DNA of 13,319 nucleotides from Methanobacteriota archaeon (GTDB lineage: Archaea; Thermoplasmatota; Thermoplasmata; RBG-16-68-12): the NCBI GenBank assembly GCA_005878995.1, contig VBME01000072.1, positions 1 to 13,319 of the forward strand, in the 5' to 3' direction. Positions 6,320 to 12,628 of this stretch are shown in pieces (the stretch's first letter is position 1; each line of letters begins with the position of its first letter). Under the pieces are notes generated by a model. It did not search any database. It was given only the letters and a program-made list of their open reading frames with translations, and was not told the origin of the DNA. Made by a program: the position numbers and the translations under genes.

Positions 6320-7506
6320 GAGATGACGCGGAGTTCCTTCCCGATTTTCTCGTACGCGGCCAGGGCCTCGTCGAGGTCCTCGCGTCGGAGGCCTGCATTG
6401 ACGATGTTCCGGATACGGGCCCGGTCTTTCGGGACCATCGGATACACGATCGGGAGCGCGAAGACGCCCTCCTCGAACAGGCGCTCGCTGAACCGCTTCG
6501 CCGTTGCCGAGTCACCGAGCATGACGGGGGTAATCGGGGTCTCGCTCCTCCCGATGTCGAAACCCATTGACACGAGTCGACTCTTGAAGTACTTCGTGTT
6601 CGACCAGAGTTTCTTGACGTGGCGCGGCTCCGTTTCGAGGACATCGATCGCGGCGATGCAAGCAGCGGTGACCGCGGGCGGATGGGAACCGCTCAGCAGC
6701 CACGTCCGGGACTTGTTGAGCGCGTAGTTCCTCAGGTCGTTCGAACCCGCGACGTACCCTCCGACGACACCGAGCGCCTTCGAGAACGTGCCCAGCTCGA
6801 TTGTGATCTTCTCCTCGACGTGAAAGTGGGAGGCAACGCCGCGGCCTCCGTCCCCTAGGACGCCCTCTCCGTGGGCGTCGTCGATGTAGACCATCGCACC
6901 GAACTCCTCGGAGAGGTTCGCGATCCTGTCCACCGGCGCGATGTCGCCGTCCATCGAGAACACGCCGTCGCTGATGACCAGGATCTTCTTCGCCCAGCCG
7001 TCGACCTCCTTCAGCGCGCGTTCGAGGTCGCCGACGTCGCAGTGGCGGTAGATCACCCGCTGCGCCTTCGTCAATCGGACGCCGTCGATGATGCTCCCGT
7101 GGTTCAGCTCGTCCGTGAGGATCGCGTCCCCTTCCCCCGCGAGCTGCGAGATGAGTCCGGCATTGCCCGCGAAGCCGCTCATGTAGAACAGCGCGGCCTC
7201 CCGCCGCTTGAACCGCGCGATCCGTCGCTCGAGCTCCTCGTGGAGGTCCATGTTGCCCGCAATCGGCCGGACGCTGCCGCTGCCCGCGCCATGCGTCTTC
7301 AAGGCTTCGCGCGCGGCCCGCTTCACCTTCGGGTGGTTCGAGAGGTTCAGGTAGTTGTTCGAGCAGAGCATGATGACGCGCTTTCCATCGACGACACTTC
7401 GAGGCGCGGACGGCCCTTGGAGGACGCGGAGCCTCCAGTCGAGGCTCTGTGCAACGAGGGCCTCGTACTCCGCCCGCATCCACGAGGTCGGATCCCGCTT
7501 CGACAT
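6316..7506 (-). CDS. kbl: Glycine C-acetyltransferase (2-amino-3-ketobutyrate CoA ligase)
   Basis: A 396-residue PLP enzyme of the alpha-oxoamine synthase family, almost the same length as E. coli Kbl. It converts 2-amino-3-ketobutyrate plus CoA to glycine and acetyl-CoA. Visible motifs are the N-terminal SNNYLNLSNHP (residues 49-59), GSGSVRPIAG (75-84), ELNHGSIIDG with His136, SDGVFSMDGD (179-188), the cofactor-stacking region DDAHGEGVLG with Asp210 and His212, and the PLP lysine K243 in GTFSKALG. Related enzymes (serine palmitoyl-, KAPA- and ALA synthases) share these motifs; the adjacent tdh gene decides for Kbl. The ATG at 7506 has GGAGG 7 nt upstream and lies two bases after the tdh stop, so translation is probably coupled. 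Its stop shares a CTAG with the GNAT gene on the other strand. Confidence 0.95.
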   Translation of the reverse strand: MSKRDPTSWMRAEYEALVAQSLDWRLRVLQGPSAPRSVVDGKRVIMLCSNNYLNLSNHPKVKRAAREALKTHGAGSGSVRPIAGNMDLHEELERRIARFKRREAALFYMSGFAGNAGLISQLAGEGDAILTDELNHGSIIDGVRLTKAQRVIYRHCDVGDLERALKEVDGWAKKILVISDGVFSMDGDIAPVDRIANLSEEFGAMVYIDDAHGEGVLGDGGRGVASHFHVEEKITIELGTFSKALGVVGGYVAGSNDLRNYALNKSRTWLLSGSHPPAVTAACIAAIDVLETEPRHVKKLWSNTKYFKSRLVSMGFDIGRSETPITPVMLGDSATAKRFSERLFEEGVFALPIVYPMVPKDRARIRNIVNAGLRREDLDEALAAYEKIGKELRVIS

Positions 7507-7508
7507 CG

Positions 7509-8555
7509 TCACGCCTCCATCGGGAAGGCGACCTTGCCACAATTCCCGCTTCGCATCACGCCCATCGCCTCGTTGTAGTCGTCCAGTGGGAACCTGTGTG
7601 TGAGGATCGGCTTCAGGTTCACGTTCCCGCTCTTCAGGAGTCCGCCCATCTGCATCCACGTCTTGTACATCAGCCGCCCGTGGATGCCGTACATCGACAA
7701 CCCCTTCGTTACGAACTCGGAGATGTCGAGGCTGAGCGGCTTCGGGAACAGCCCGAGCAAGTGGATCCCACCCGCCGGCCGGACGACCCGGATGGCCTGC
7801 TGGACCGCCGCCTCGCTCCCGGAGAATTCGAGCACCTCATCGACGCCCTCGCCCGCCGTCGCGTCCATCACCTCGTCGACGAGCGATTCGCCGGATCGGA
7901 GGACGAGGCTCGCTCCGACTTTCTTGGCGAGGTCCATCCGGTACTGGTTCCGGTGACCGATCGCGATGACGGACCGCGCCGCCATCCCGCGGCACAGGGC
8001 GACCGCCATGAGTCCGATCGGCCCGAGGCCGAAGATCGCGACCGTCTTCCCGGGGACGTTCGCGTTCGTGACCGTGTACACCGCGTTGCCGAGCGGATCT
8101 TGCATCGTGGCGAGCTCGAGCGGTAGGTCGTCGTCATTCACGATGACGTTCGACGCGGGGACGGCCATGTACTCTGCGAACGAGCCACTTCGATCGATTC
8201 CGAGGATGGAGACGTTCTTGCAGACGTGGGCATTCCCCGTGCGACACTGGTAGCACCGGCCGCACGCGATGTGACCCTCCGCGCTCACGTAATCACCTTT
8301 CCGAAGGCCCGTGACGCCGGAGCCCAGGGTCTCCACGTGTCCGGCGAACTCGTGACCTTGGATCAACGGCACCTTGATTCGCGCCGCCGCCCACGCGTCC
8401 CAATCGTAGATGTGGACGTCCGTGCCGCAGATCGACGCGATGTCGACTCGAATCAAGACTTCCGAAGGACTCGGCTCGGGGATCGGGACCTTCCGGAGCT
8501 CCGTGCTCTTAGGCGCCGGTTTCATCTTGACGGCGGCTTTCATCGTCGACGCCAT
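7509..8555 (-). CDS. tdh: L-threonine 3-dehydrogenase
   Basis: A 348-residue zinc-dependent medium-chain dehydrogenase that oxidises L-threonine to 2-amino-3-ketobutyrate with NAD+. From this start the length and alignment match the Pyrococcus horikoshii enzyme. The catalytic zinc ligands are Cys43 (SICGTDVHIYDWDAW), His68 and Glu69 (QGHEFAG). The structural zinc is held by Cys98, 101, 104 and 112 (CGRCYQC...C). The NAD-binding loop GLGPIGLMA lies near residue 175, and DPLGNAVYTV is also characteristic. ATG codons also occur in frame at 8576 and 8543. I chose 8555 by family alignment (MASTMKAAVKMKP), although 8576 would suit a leaderless transcript from the AT-rich element near 8599. kbl follows two bases after the stop, completing the two-step conversion of threonine to glycine. 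Confidence 0.95.
   Translation of the reverse strand: MASTMKAAVKMKPAPKSTELRKVPIPEPSPSEVLIRVDIASICGTDVHIYDWDAWAAARIKVPLIQGHEFAGHVETLGSGVTGLRKGDYVSAEGHIACGRCYQCRTGNAHVCKNVSILGIDRSGSFAEYMAVPASNVIVNDDDLPLELATMQDPLGNAVYTVTNANVPGKTVAIFGLGPIGLMAVALCRGMAARSVIAIGHRNQYRMDLAKKVGASLVLRSGESLVDEVMDATAGEGVDEVLEFSGSEAAVQQAIRVVRPAGGIHLLGLFPKPLSLDISEFVTKGLSMYGIHGRLMYKTWMQMGGLLKSGNVNLKPILTHRFPLDDYNEAMGVMRSGNCGKVAFPMEA
7514..7518 (-). promoter_or_regulatory. Ribosome-binding site of kbl, inside the end of tdh
   Basis: Minus-strand GGAGG, 7 nt before the kbl ATG at 7506. It overlaps the last codons of tdh and fixes the kbl start well downstream of the open frame's upstream limit at 7659. Confidence 0.75.
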
Positions 8556-8585
8556 CCGGACCCCGAGGCTGCGCATGGTCCGCCG

Positions 8586-8604
8586 CTATTTCAACTTTGT
8601 ATCA
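8586..8604 (-). promoter_or_regulatory. Probable promoter element of the tdh-kbl operon
   Basis: The minus strand carries the AT-rich run TGATACAAAG followed by TTGAAATAG, standing out in a GC-rich region between the NAD-kinase-like gene and tdh. Either part could be the TATA box. The first would place transcription start near 8573-8576, the second near 8562. This suggests tdh-kbl has its own promoter and is not only read through from upstream. Confidence 0.4.
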
Positions 8605-8647
8605 CAACGCGATGCGCCGTGGACGAACCGCCAGGTGGCTTCCCGGT

Positions 8648-9790
8648 CTAGGACGGCTGAATCGGATGCAGCTTCGACGTACGGTATCCAATGATGACGA
8701 AGAGGTACTCCCTCGCCGAGAACTCCGCATCAAGCGAGCGGTCGCCGGTATCAACGCGCAGGACCGGGGTCGTCTCGAGCTTCGCGGGCGTCGCGACGAC
8801 GATGACATTCTTCGTCCCAATCCGTCGGACGACCTCGGGGCTCGCTTGGAGATTTCCGCGGCCGAGGATGAACCCCTGCGCTCCGACCGGACTCACAACG
8901 AGCTTCGCATCCCGGTGCCGATCCAGGACCGCGAGGATCCGTTTCTCGTTCAGATCCTTTTCAATCGTCTTGCCTGCGAGGACGGCATCGATTCCCAGCA
9001 AGGTCTTGTCGAGCCGAAGCGCGGAGGCGATCCCGTGAAGCGTCGAGCCGGGTCCCAGCAAGAAGAGCGTCTCGGGACTCTCTTCGAAGAGGTCCGAGAA
9101 GTGCATCGCCAGTTCGGTGCGGATGGCATCTTCCGTCACCTCGGCAATCATCATCTTCCCGGCCTGGACGAGGTGCGGCTCCGCCAAGGTGTTTGCCGTC
9201 GTGAAGAGTCGAATTCGCCACTCGCCCTTGCGATATGCCTCTTCGTCCACGTCGAGGATCTCTCCGGGAGCGATCCGGAGTTGGCCGCGGACGTACGCGA
9301 CCAGCAGGTTGGCCGCCGCGATGGGAGAGACCGCGAAGACCCCCGAGTGCATCTTGACGCCCGCGGGGATGCCGAGGATCGGAACCCGGTCCCTGGTCGC
9401 TCCCGCGACGTCCCGCGCGGTTCCGTCGCCGCCGCAAAACAGGAGGAGTTCGGCCCCTCGATCTACAATGGCTTCCACCCCGCGGAGCGTGTCGTTCGCG
9501 GTCGTCCGCTTCCCCGGAGTGTAGATGACGTCGACCGCGGCGTCCGGGACACCGGCCGCCCGAAGGGACTCGTATCCCATCGGGCCACCAGACGTGAGCC
9601 ACTCCACTCGAAGGCTCGGGTCGCCCCTCGCGACTGCTAAGAAAGCGGCCGCAAAGGCAGTTGCGCGGGGTCCGGCGACGGGCTCCGCGCCTTGCGCACG
9701 GGCTTCGTCCACGACGCCGTCCGTCCCTTTCAACCCAACCTTCCCGCCCATCCCCGCGACCGGGTTCACGACGAAGCCGATGCGTCGCAC
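8648..9790 (-). CDS. Archaeal ATP-NAD kinase-like protein (COG3199)
   Basis: A protein of about 380 residues of the archaeal ATP-NAD/AcoX kinase family, related to the NAD kinase and diacylglycerol kinase fold. It is expected to phosphorylate NAD+ or a related substrate; the true substrate of this subfamily is not settled. Evidence includes the N-terminal RRIGFVVNPVAGMGGKVGLKGT (residues 2-23, part of the nucleotide site), the kinase signature GGDGT at 120-124, GIPAGVKMHSGVFA, and a late LLGPGSTLHGIA segment. The start is uncertain. GTG at 9790 matches where the family usually begins and lies about 25 nt after a TATA-like CAAATACG, suggesting a leaderless message. The alternative ATG at 9883 adds 31 residues and overlaps the end of the UbiA gene by 31 bp. 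The NAD-kinase-like and UbiA genes are on the same strand. Confidence 0.88.
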   Translation of the reverse strand: MRRIGFVVNPVAGMGGKVGLKGTDGVVDEARAQGAEPVAGPRATAFAAAFLAVARGDPSLRVEWLTSGGPMGYESLRAAGVPDAAVDVIYTPGKRTTANDTLRGVEAIVDRGAELLLFCGGDGTARDVAGATRDRVPILGIPAGVKMHSGVFAVSPIAAANLLVAYVRGQLRIAPGEILDVDEEAYRKGEWRIRLFTTANTLAEPHLVQAGKMMIAEVTEDAIRTELAMHFSDLFEESPETLFLLGPGSTLHGIASALRLDKTLLGIDAVLAGKTIEKDLNEKRILAVLDRHRDAKLVVSPVGAQGFILGRGNLQASPEVVRRIGTKNVIVVATPAKLETTPVLRVDTGDRSLDAEFSAREYLFVIIGYRTSKLHPIQPS

Positions 9791-9811
9791 GCGGGTCGAG
9801 ACCCCAACCGG

Positions 9812-9819
9812 CGTATTTG
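9812..9819 (-). promoter_or_regulatory. TATA-like box of the NAD-kinase-like gene
   Basis: Minus-strand CAAATACG centred about 25 nt before the GTG at 9790. The same octamer appears upstream of the aldo/keto reductase gene at 11642-11649. It supports a second promoter within the UbiA/NAD-kinase-like pair. Confidence 0.35.
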
Positions 9820-9852
9820 CGCCTTCCGCGAATCCTTTGCGGTCGATGTGGC

Positions 9853-10896
9853 CTATCGCTGCACCGCGGGCCCTTTGCGCCATGCGCGGCCGAGTCCTGC
9901 CGGGGGCGACACCACCGCAAGGTGCAGCAGGTAGCCAGCGACGGCAATCGGGAGGAGGGGCCAGAGGGGCGGGGCGAGGCCGACCGCCGTCGCCAGGCCC
10001 GCGGCAATTCCCAGCTGGATGACCTGAAGCTCGCCCCGCGTCACGGATTTCATGTCCCTCGGGTCGATGCGGAGGTGAATCCACACCGCCGGAACGGTCA
10101 GAGCGGCCCCCAACAGGAAGGCCGGATGGACGAAAATCCCGAGCAGGCCGTAGACGAGTGCCGCGACCGAAGCCATCCCCGCGGCGTAACGCTTCGACCA
10201 GGCGTACCCGAATGCGACGACGGTCGTGCGCTTCGGCGGCTTCGCGGCTGCATCCATCGGGGCGTCGAGATAGTGATGGACCATGAGCATCGCGGTGCAC
10301 ACGAGGGCGTGGGCGGAAAGCGCCAACACGACAACGGGGGAGAGGGAGAGGGTCTGAATTGTGTATGCTCCCAGGCCGGACAGGAGGACGCCCGGGAACC
10401 CCCCGAGCCACTCGCCGGCCAGCGGTCGGTACGACGTCGCAAACGGCGGGATCGTGTAGGCGAGGCCGAGGGCGTAACCGCCACTGATCAAGAGGGCGAG
10501 CCACGGGGCCCGAACGAGGATTACCCACGCCGTCAGCGCAGCCACGCCCGCGGTCGAGACCGCGAAGATCCACCACAGGTCCCGTTCCTCCAAGAGGTCG
10601 AGGTTCCGGACCCGGCTTCCGCCCGACAAGGCGCGTCCCTCGTTCACCCGGTCCGTCCCGCTCCGCCAGTCGTAGATCTCATTGATCGCATGGGTCACCC
10701 AGCCTTGGATCAAGCCGCCGAGCGCGAGGGCGACGACGAACCACAGCGCGTTCAGAGTCCCGGACGCTCGGAAGGCCACGCCAGTCCCTAGGCCGACCGC
10801 GGTGTAGGACCACAGAAGCACGGGAATGAGGCGGAACTCGAGGAACCATCCCTTCGCCCGTCGAGCCCAGTCGCGCCCACGCGGGACGGTCGCCAT
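9853..10896 (-). CDS. UbiA family prenyltransferase (MenA-like)
   Basis: A 347-residue polytopic membrane protein that transfers a prenyl chain from prenyl diphosphate to an aromatic or other acceptor. The first Asp-rich motif is NEIYDWRSGTD (residues 72-82), followed by RALSGGSRV. The second is HHYLDAPMDAAAKPPKRT with Asp211 and Asp215. The loop YALGLAYTIPPF (141-152) and GEWLGGFPGV (161-170) are also family hallmarks. Around eight to nine hydrophobic segments are visible. NEIYDWRSGTD and the KRT after the second motif resemble MenA (1,4-dihydroxy-2-naphthoate prenyltransferase), so menaquinone synthesis is the best guess, though lipid or heme prenylation cannot be excluded. The ATG at 10896 lies about 24 nt after a TAATATTA box, indicating a leaderless transcript. 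An inverted repeat sits between the two. Confidence 0.92.
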   Translation of the reverse strand: MATVPRGRDWARRAKGWFLEFRLIPVLLWSYTAVGLGTGVAFRASGTLNALWFVVALALGGLIQGWVTHAINEIYDWRSGTDRVNEGRALSGGSRVRNLDLLEERDLWWIFAVSTAGVAALTAWVILVRAPWLALLISGGYALGLAYTIPPFATSYRPLAGEWLGGFPGVLLSGLGAYTIQTLSLSPVVVLALSAHALVCTAMLMVHHYLDAPMDAAAKPPKRTTVVAFGYAWSKRYAAGMASVAALVYGLLGIFVHPAFLLGAALTVPAVWIHLRIDPRDMKSVTRGELQVIQLGIAAGLATAVGLAPPLWPLLPIAVAGYLLHLAVVSPPAGLGRAWRKGPAVQR

Positions 10897-10903
10897 AAGT
10901 TTG

Positions 10904-10917
10904 ACTATTGCGATAGT
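10904..10917. promoter_or_regulatory. Inverted repeat, candidate operator of the UbiA promoter
   Basis: ACTATTGCGATAGT has 7-bp arms meeting in the middle that match at six of seven positions. It lies exactly between the UbiA TATA-like box and its start codon, where a bound protein would block initiation. The divergent gene at 11000 encodes a winged-helix protein, the obvious candidate to bind it. Confidence 0.5.
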
Positions 10918-10924
10918 AATATTA
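10917..10924 (-). promoter_or_regulatory. TATA-like box of the UbiA gene
   Basis: TAATATTA, a perfect 8-bp palindrome centred about 24 nt before the UbiA ATG at 10896. Being symmetrical it could be read on either strand, but the regulator gene on the plus strand has its own better-placed box at 10966. Confidence 0.55.
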
Positions 10925-10965
10925 GAAGCTTCGGGGATGCGGTGTCCGATGGGTGTCCCGCAACC

Positions 10966-10973
10966 TAAATTAT
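10966..10973 (+). promoter_or_regulatory. TATA-like box of the winged-helix regulator
   Basis: TAAATTAT preceded by CC, centred about 30 nt before the ATG at 11000. The spacing implies a leaderless or very short-leader mRNA and selects 11000 over upstream in-frame ATGs at 10826, 10937 and 10949. Confidence 0.55.
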
Positions 10974-10999
10974 CGGAGAACGGATGGGGCCGCCGTTTC

Positions 11000-11296
11000 A
11001 TGGACAAGCGGCTGTGGTACCTCATCGCGGGGACGCGTGGCGGCATCAACCGCGCAAGGATCTTGTGGACGCTCCACGACCGTCCGTACAACGCGAACGA
11101 CCTGGCCACCCGACTCGCTCTGGACTACAAGACGGTTCGCCATCACCTTGACGTGCTCCGCGAGAACGACTGTGTCATGACCTTGGGGAACGAGGGCTAC
11201 GGCACCCTGTACTCCCTGTCCCCGCGGCTCCAAGTCCATTTCGAGGATTTCCTTGAAATCTGGCGTCGGATCGAGCCGCGGCTGGGGGAAAAATAG
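11000..11296 (+). CDS. Small winged helix-turn-helix transcriptional regulator
   Basis: A 98-residue ArsR-like winged-helix protein. The N-terminal helix GGINRARILWTLHDRPYNAN (14-33) is followed by the helix-turn-helix DLATRLALDYKTVRHHLDVL (34-53), with DYKTVRHHL as the probable recognition helix. The wing is VMTLGNEGYGTLYSLS (59-74). The C-terminal helix VHFEDFLEIWRRIEPRL may mediate dimerisation. No metal-binding Cys cluster of classic ArsR is seen, so it is unlikely to be a metal sensor of that type. The start at 11000 is set by the TATA-like box at 10966. It is divergent from the UbiA gene, and the small membrane protein gene begins 33 bp downstream. A candidate operator lies in the shared upstream region. 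Target and ligand are unknown. Confidence 0.88.
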   Translation: MDKRLWYLIAGTRGGINRARILWTLHDRPYNANDLATRLALDYKTVRHHLDVLRENDCVMTLGNEGYGTLYSLSPRLQVHFEDFLEIWRRIEPRLGEK

Positions 11297-11300
11297 ATAT
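11289..11300 (+). promoter_or_regulatory. AT-rich box overlapping the regulator's stop codon
   Basis: AAAAATAGATAT includes the TAG stop of the winged-helix gene. It would place transcription start near 11320, just ahead of GGTGAT at 11321-11326, and so may give the membrane protein gene its own promoter. Confidence 0.4.
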
Positions 11301-11329
11301 GGACCGGACCCGCGTCTCGCGGTGATAGC

Positions 11330-11623
11330 TTGCCGATTGGAACGTTCTGGATGATCGACCTCGGGCTCGCGGTGGTCAGCATCGCCCTCCTCCTGGGTCT
11401 CCTGTACATCTACGTCGGGAACTACCGCAGCCTGCGATCTCCGTTTTCGGTCGGCCTCATCGTCTTCGCCACCCTGTTCCTTCTCGAGAATCTCGCGGCG
11501 ATGTACTTCTACGTCGCGATGAACGACAGCAACATCGGTGCGTCCGTCGCGATTCCAATGCTCGTCCTCAATGCGGCGGAGCTGGTGGGCTTCGCGACGC
11601 TCTTCTTCGTATCGTGGCGCTGA
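11330..11623 (+). CDS. Small three-helix membrane protein
   Basis: A 97-residue integral membrane protein of no recognised function. Three hydrophobic segments are evident at about residues 9-30 (IDLGLAVVSIALLLGLLYIY), 38-62 (PFSVGLIVFATLFLLENLAA, continuing MYFYVA) and 72-95. A short basic loop NYRSLRS (31-37) would lie on the cytoplasmic side. The start is uncertain: TTG at 11330 has GGTGAT close upstream (11321-11326), while ATG at 11351 gives a 90-residue product still holding all three helices. It follows the winged-helix regulator by 33 bp on the same strand. Pairing of a small regulator with a tiny membrane protein suggests the membrane protein may sense membrane state or tether the regulator; this is inference only. 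Confidence 0.8.
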   Translation: MPIGTFWMIDLGLAVVSIALLLGLLYIYVGNYRSLRSPFSVGLIVFATLFLLENLAAMYFYVAMNDSNIGASVAIPMLVLNAAELVGFATLFFVSWR

Positions 11624-11641
11624 ACGCGGCAGCGGTGCGGT

Positions 11642-11649
11642 CAAATACG
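11642..11649 (+). promoter_or_regulatory. TATA-like box of the aldo/keto reductase gene
   Basis: CAAATACG, identical to the octamer before the NAD-kinase-like gene. Transcription would begin near 11672, a few bases before the TTG start at 11681. Confidence 0.35.
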
Positions 11650-11680
11650 GCAGCCTCGTTTGCGGTCGCGGAGAAGGCCG

Positions 11681-12619
11681 TTGCTGAACTACCGCCCCAT
11701 GGGCAAGACCGAACTCGAGGTTTCTGAGATCGGCTTCGGGGTCTGGACGCTCGCCTCGGGCCATTGGGGGACGTTCACGGACGACCAGGCCGTCGACCTG
11801 CTCCGCAAGGCGTACGACGCCGGGATCAACTATTTCGATGTCGCCCCGACGGACGGGAACGGGCGCGGGGAGCGGTTGCTCGGCCAAGCATTCGGTGACA
11901 AGCGCGAGCTCGTGATCATCTCGAGCAAAGCCGGACGCTCAGAATCGGGAGCGGACTTCTCGCCGACGTCGATTCGCAAGTCGTTGGACGGGACCCTCGA
12001 GCGACTCGGATCTTCGTACGTGGACGCGCTCCAGCTGCACTACCCCGACGCCGCGACGGTCGCGAACCCCGCGGTCTGGCAGACGCTCGAGGACCTGAAG
12101 GCAGAGGGGAAGATCCGGTATTACGGGATCGCCCTCGGTCCAGGGCCGGGCGGTCTCGAAGAAGGACGGGCGGCGATGCGGAAGCACGATCTCGGCTGCA
12201 TCCAGACCTACTACAACTTGCTCGAGGAGGAGCCGGGACGAAAGTTCTTCCCGGTCGCCTTGGAGATCGCCCAAGGCATGGTCACCCGGGCGCCCCATGC
12301 CGGCGGGGTCCTCGAGTCCGATGCCGACGCGGTGAAATTCCCCGCGGACGGCGACCTTCGGACTAAGGACGGGGCGTGGATCGAGCGCGCGCGGAGGCAG
12401 GCCGCGAATCTCAATTGGATCTACGAAGGGAAGGGAATGACGCTGTCCCAGGCCGCGCTGAAATTCATCCTTTCCGAGGAGACCGTGGCCTCCGTCCTCC
12501 CGAACATCTACCGCGAGGAACACTTGGCCGAGTATGCCGCCGTCTCCGATTTCGAGTCGTTCTCCCAGGTGGAACTCGGCGAAATTGCGGAGCAGTTCCG
12601 GAAAGGGTTCGGCGTCTGA
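11681..12619 (+). CDS. Aldo/keto reductase with altered catalytic tetrad
   Basis: A 312-residue (beta/alpha)8 protein of the aldo/keto reductase superfamily, whose members use NADPH to reduce carbonyls. The opening NYRPMGKTELEVSEIGFGVW is typical. The tetrad is Asp53 (NYFDVA), Lys83 (IISSKAG) and His120 (LQLHYPD), but residue 58, normally Tyr in the DTAxxYG pattern, is Asp (codon GAC at 11852). Further family segments are LEDLKAEGKIRYYGIALG, QTYYNLLEEEPGR and LSQAALKFILSEETVASVLP near the C terminus. Without the Tyr proton donor, ordinary reductase activity is doubtful, and it could bind a different substrate. The TTG at 11681 is preferred by family alignment and GGAG at 11670; TTG at 11660 and ATG at 11699 are alternatives. 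The next gene starts nine bases after its stop. Confidence 0.93.
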   Translation: MLNYRPMGKTELEVSEIGFGVWTLASGHWGTFTDDQAVDLLRKAYDAGINYFDVAPTDGNGRGERLLGQAFGDKRELVIISSKAGRSESGADFSPTSIRKSLDGTLERLGSSYVDALQLHYPDAATVANPAVWQTLEDLKAEGKIRYYGIALGPGPGGLEEGRAAMRKHDLGCIQTYYNLLEEEPGRKFFPVALEIAQGMVTRAPHAGGVLESDADAVKFPADGDLRTKDGAWIERARRQAANLNWIYEGKGMTLSQAALKFILSEETVASVLPNIYREEHLAEYAAVSDFESFSQVELGEIAEQFRKGFGV

Positions 12620-12628
12620 GGGCGGCGA

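Noticed and set aside
7507..7659. Upstream extension of the kbl frame
   Set aside because: It overlaps tdh, is charged and unlike any Kbl N terminus. GGAGG 7 nt before the ATG at 7506 fixes the start.
9661..10791. Plus-strand open frame of 376 codons opposite the UbiA gene
   Set aside because: Arginine-, glycine- and glutamate-rich antisense shadow; the UbiA frame on the other strand has both Asp-rich motifs and membrane helices.
10826..10999. Longer start for the winged-helix gene
   Set aside because: The extension would run through the UbiA promoter and the inverted repeat and has no family similarity. The TATA-like box at 10966 fits the start at 11000.
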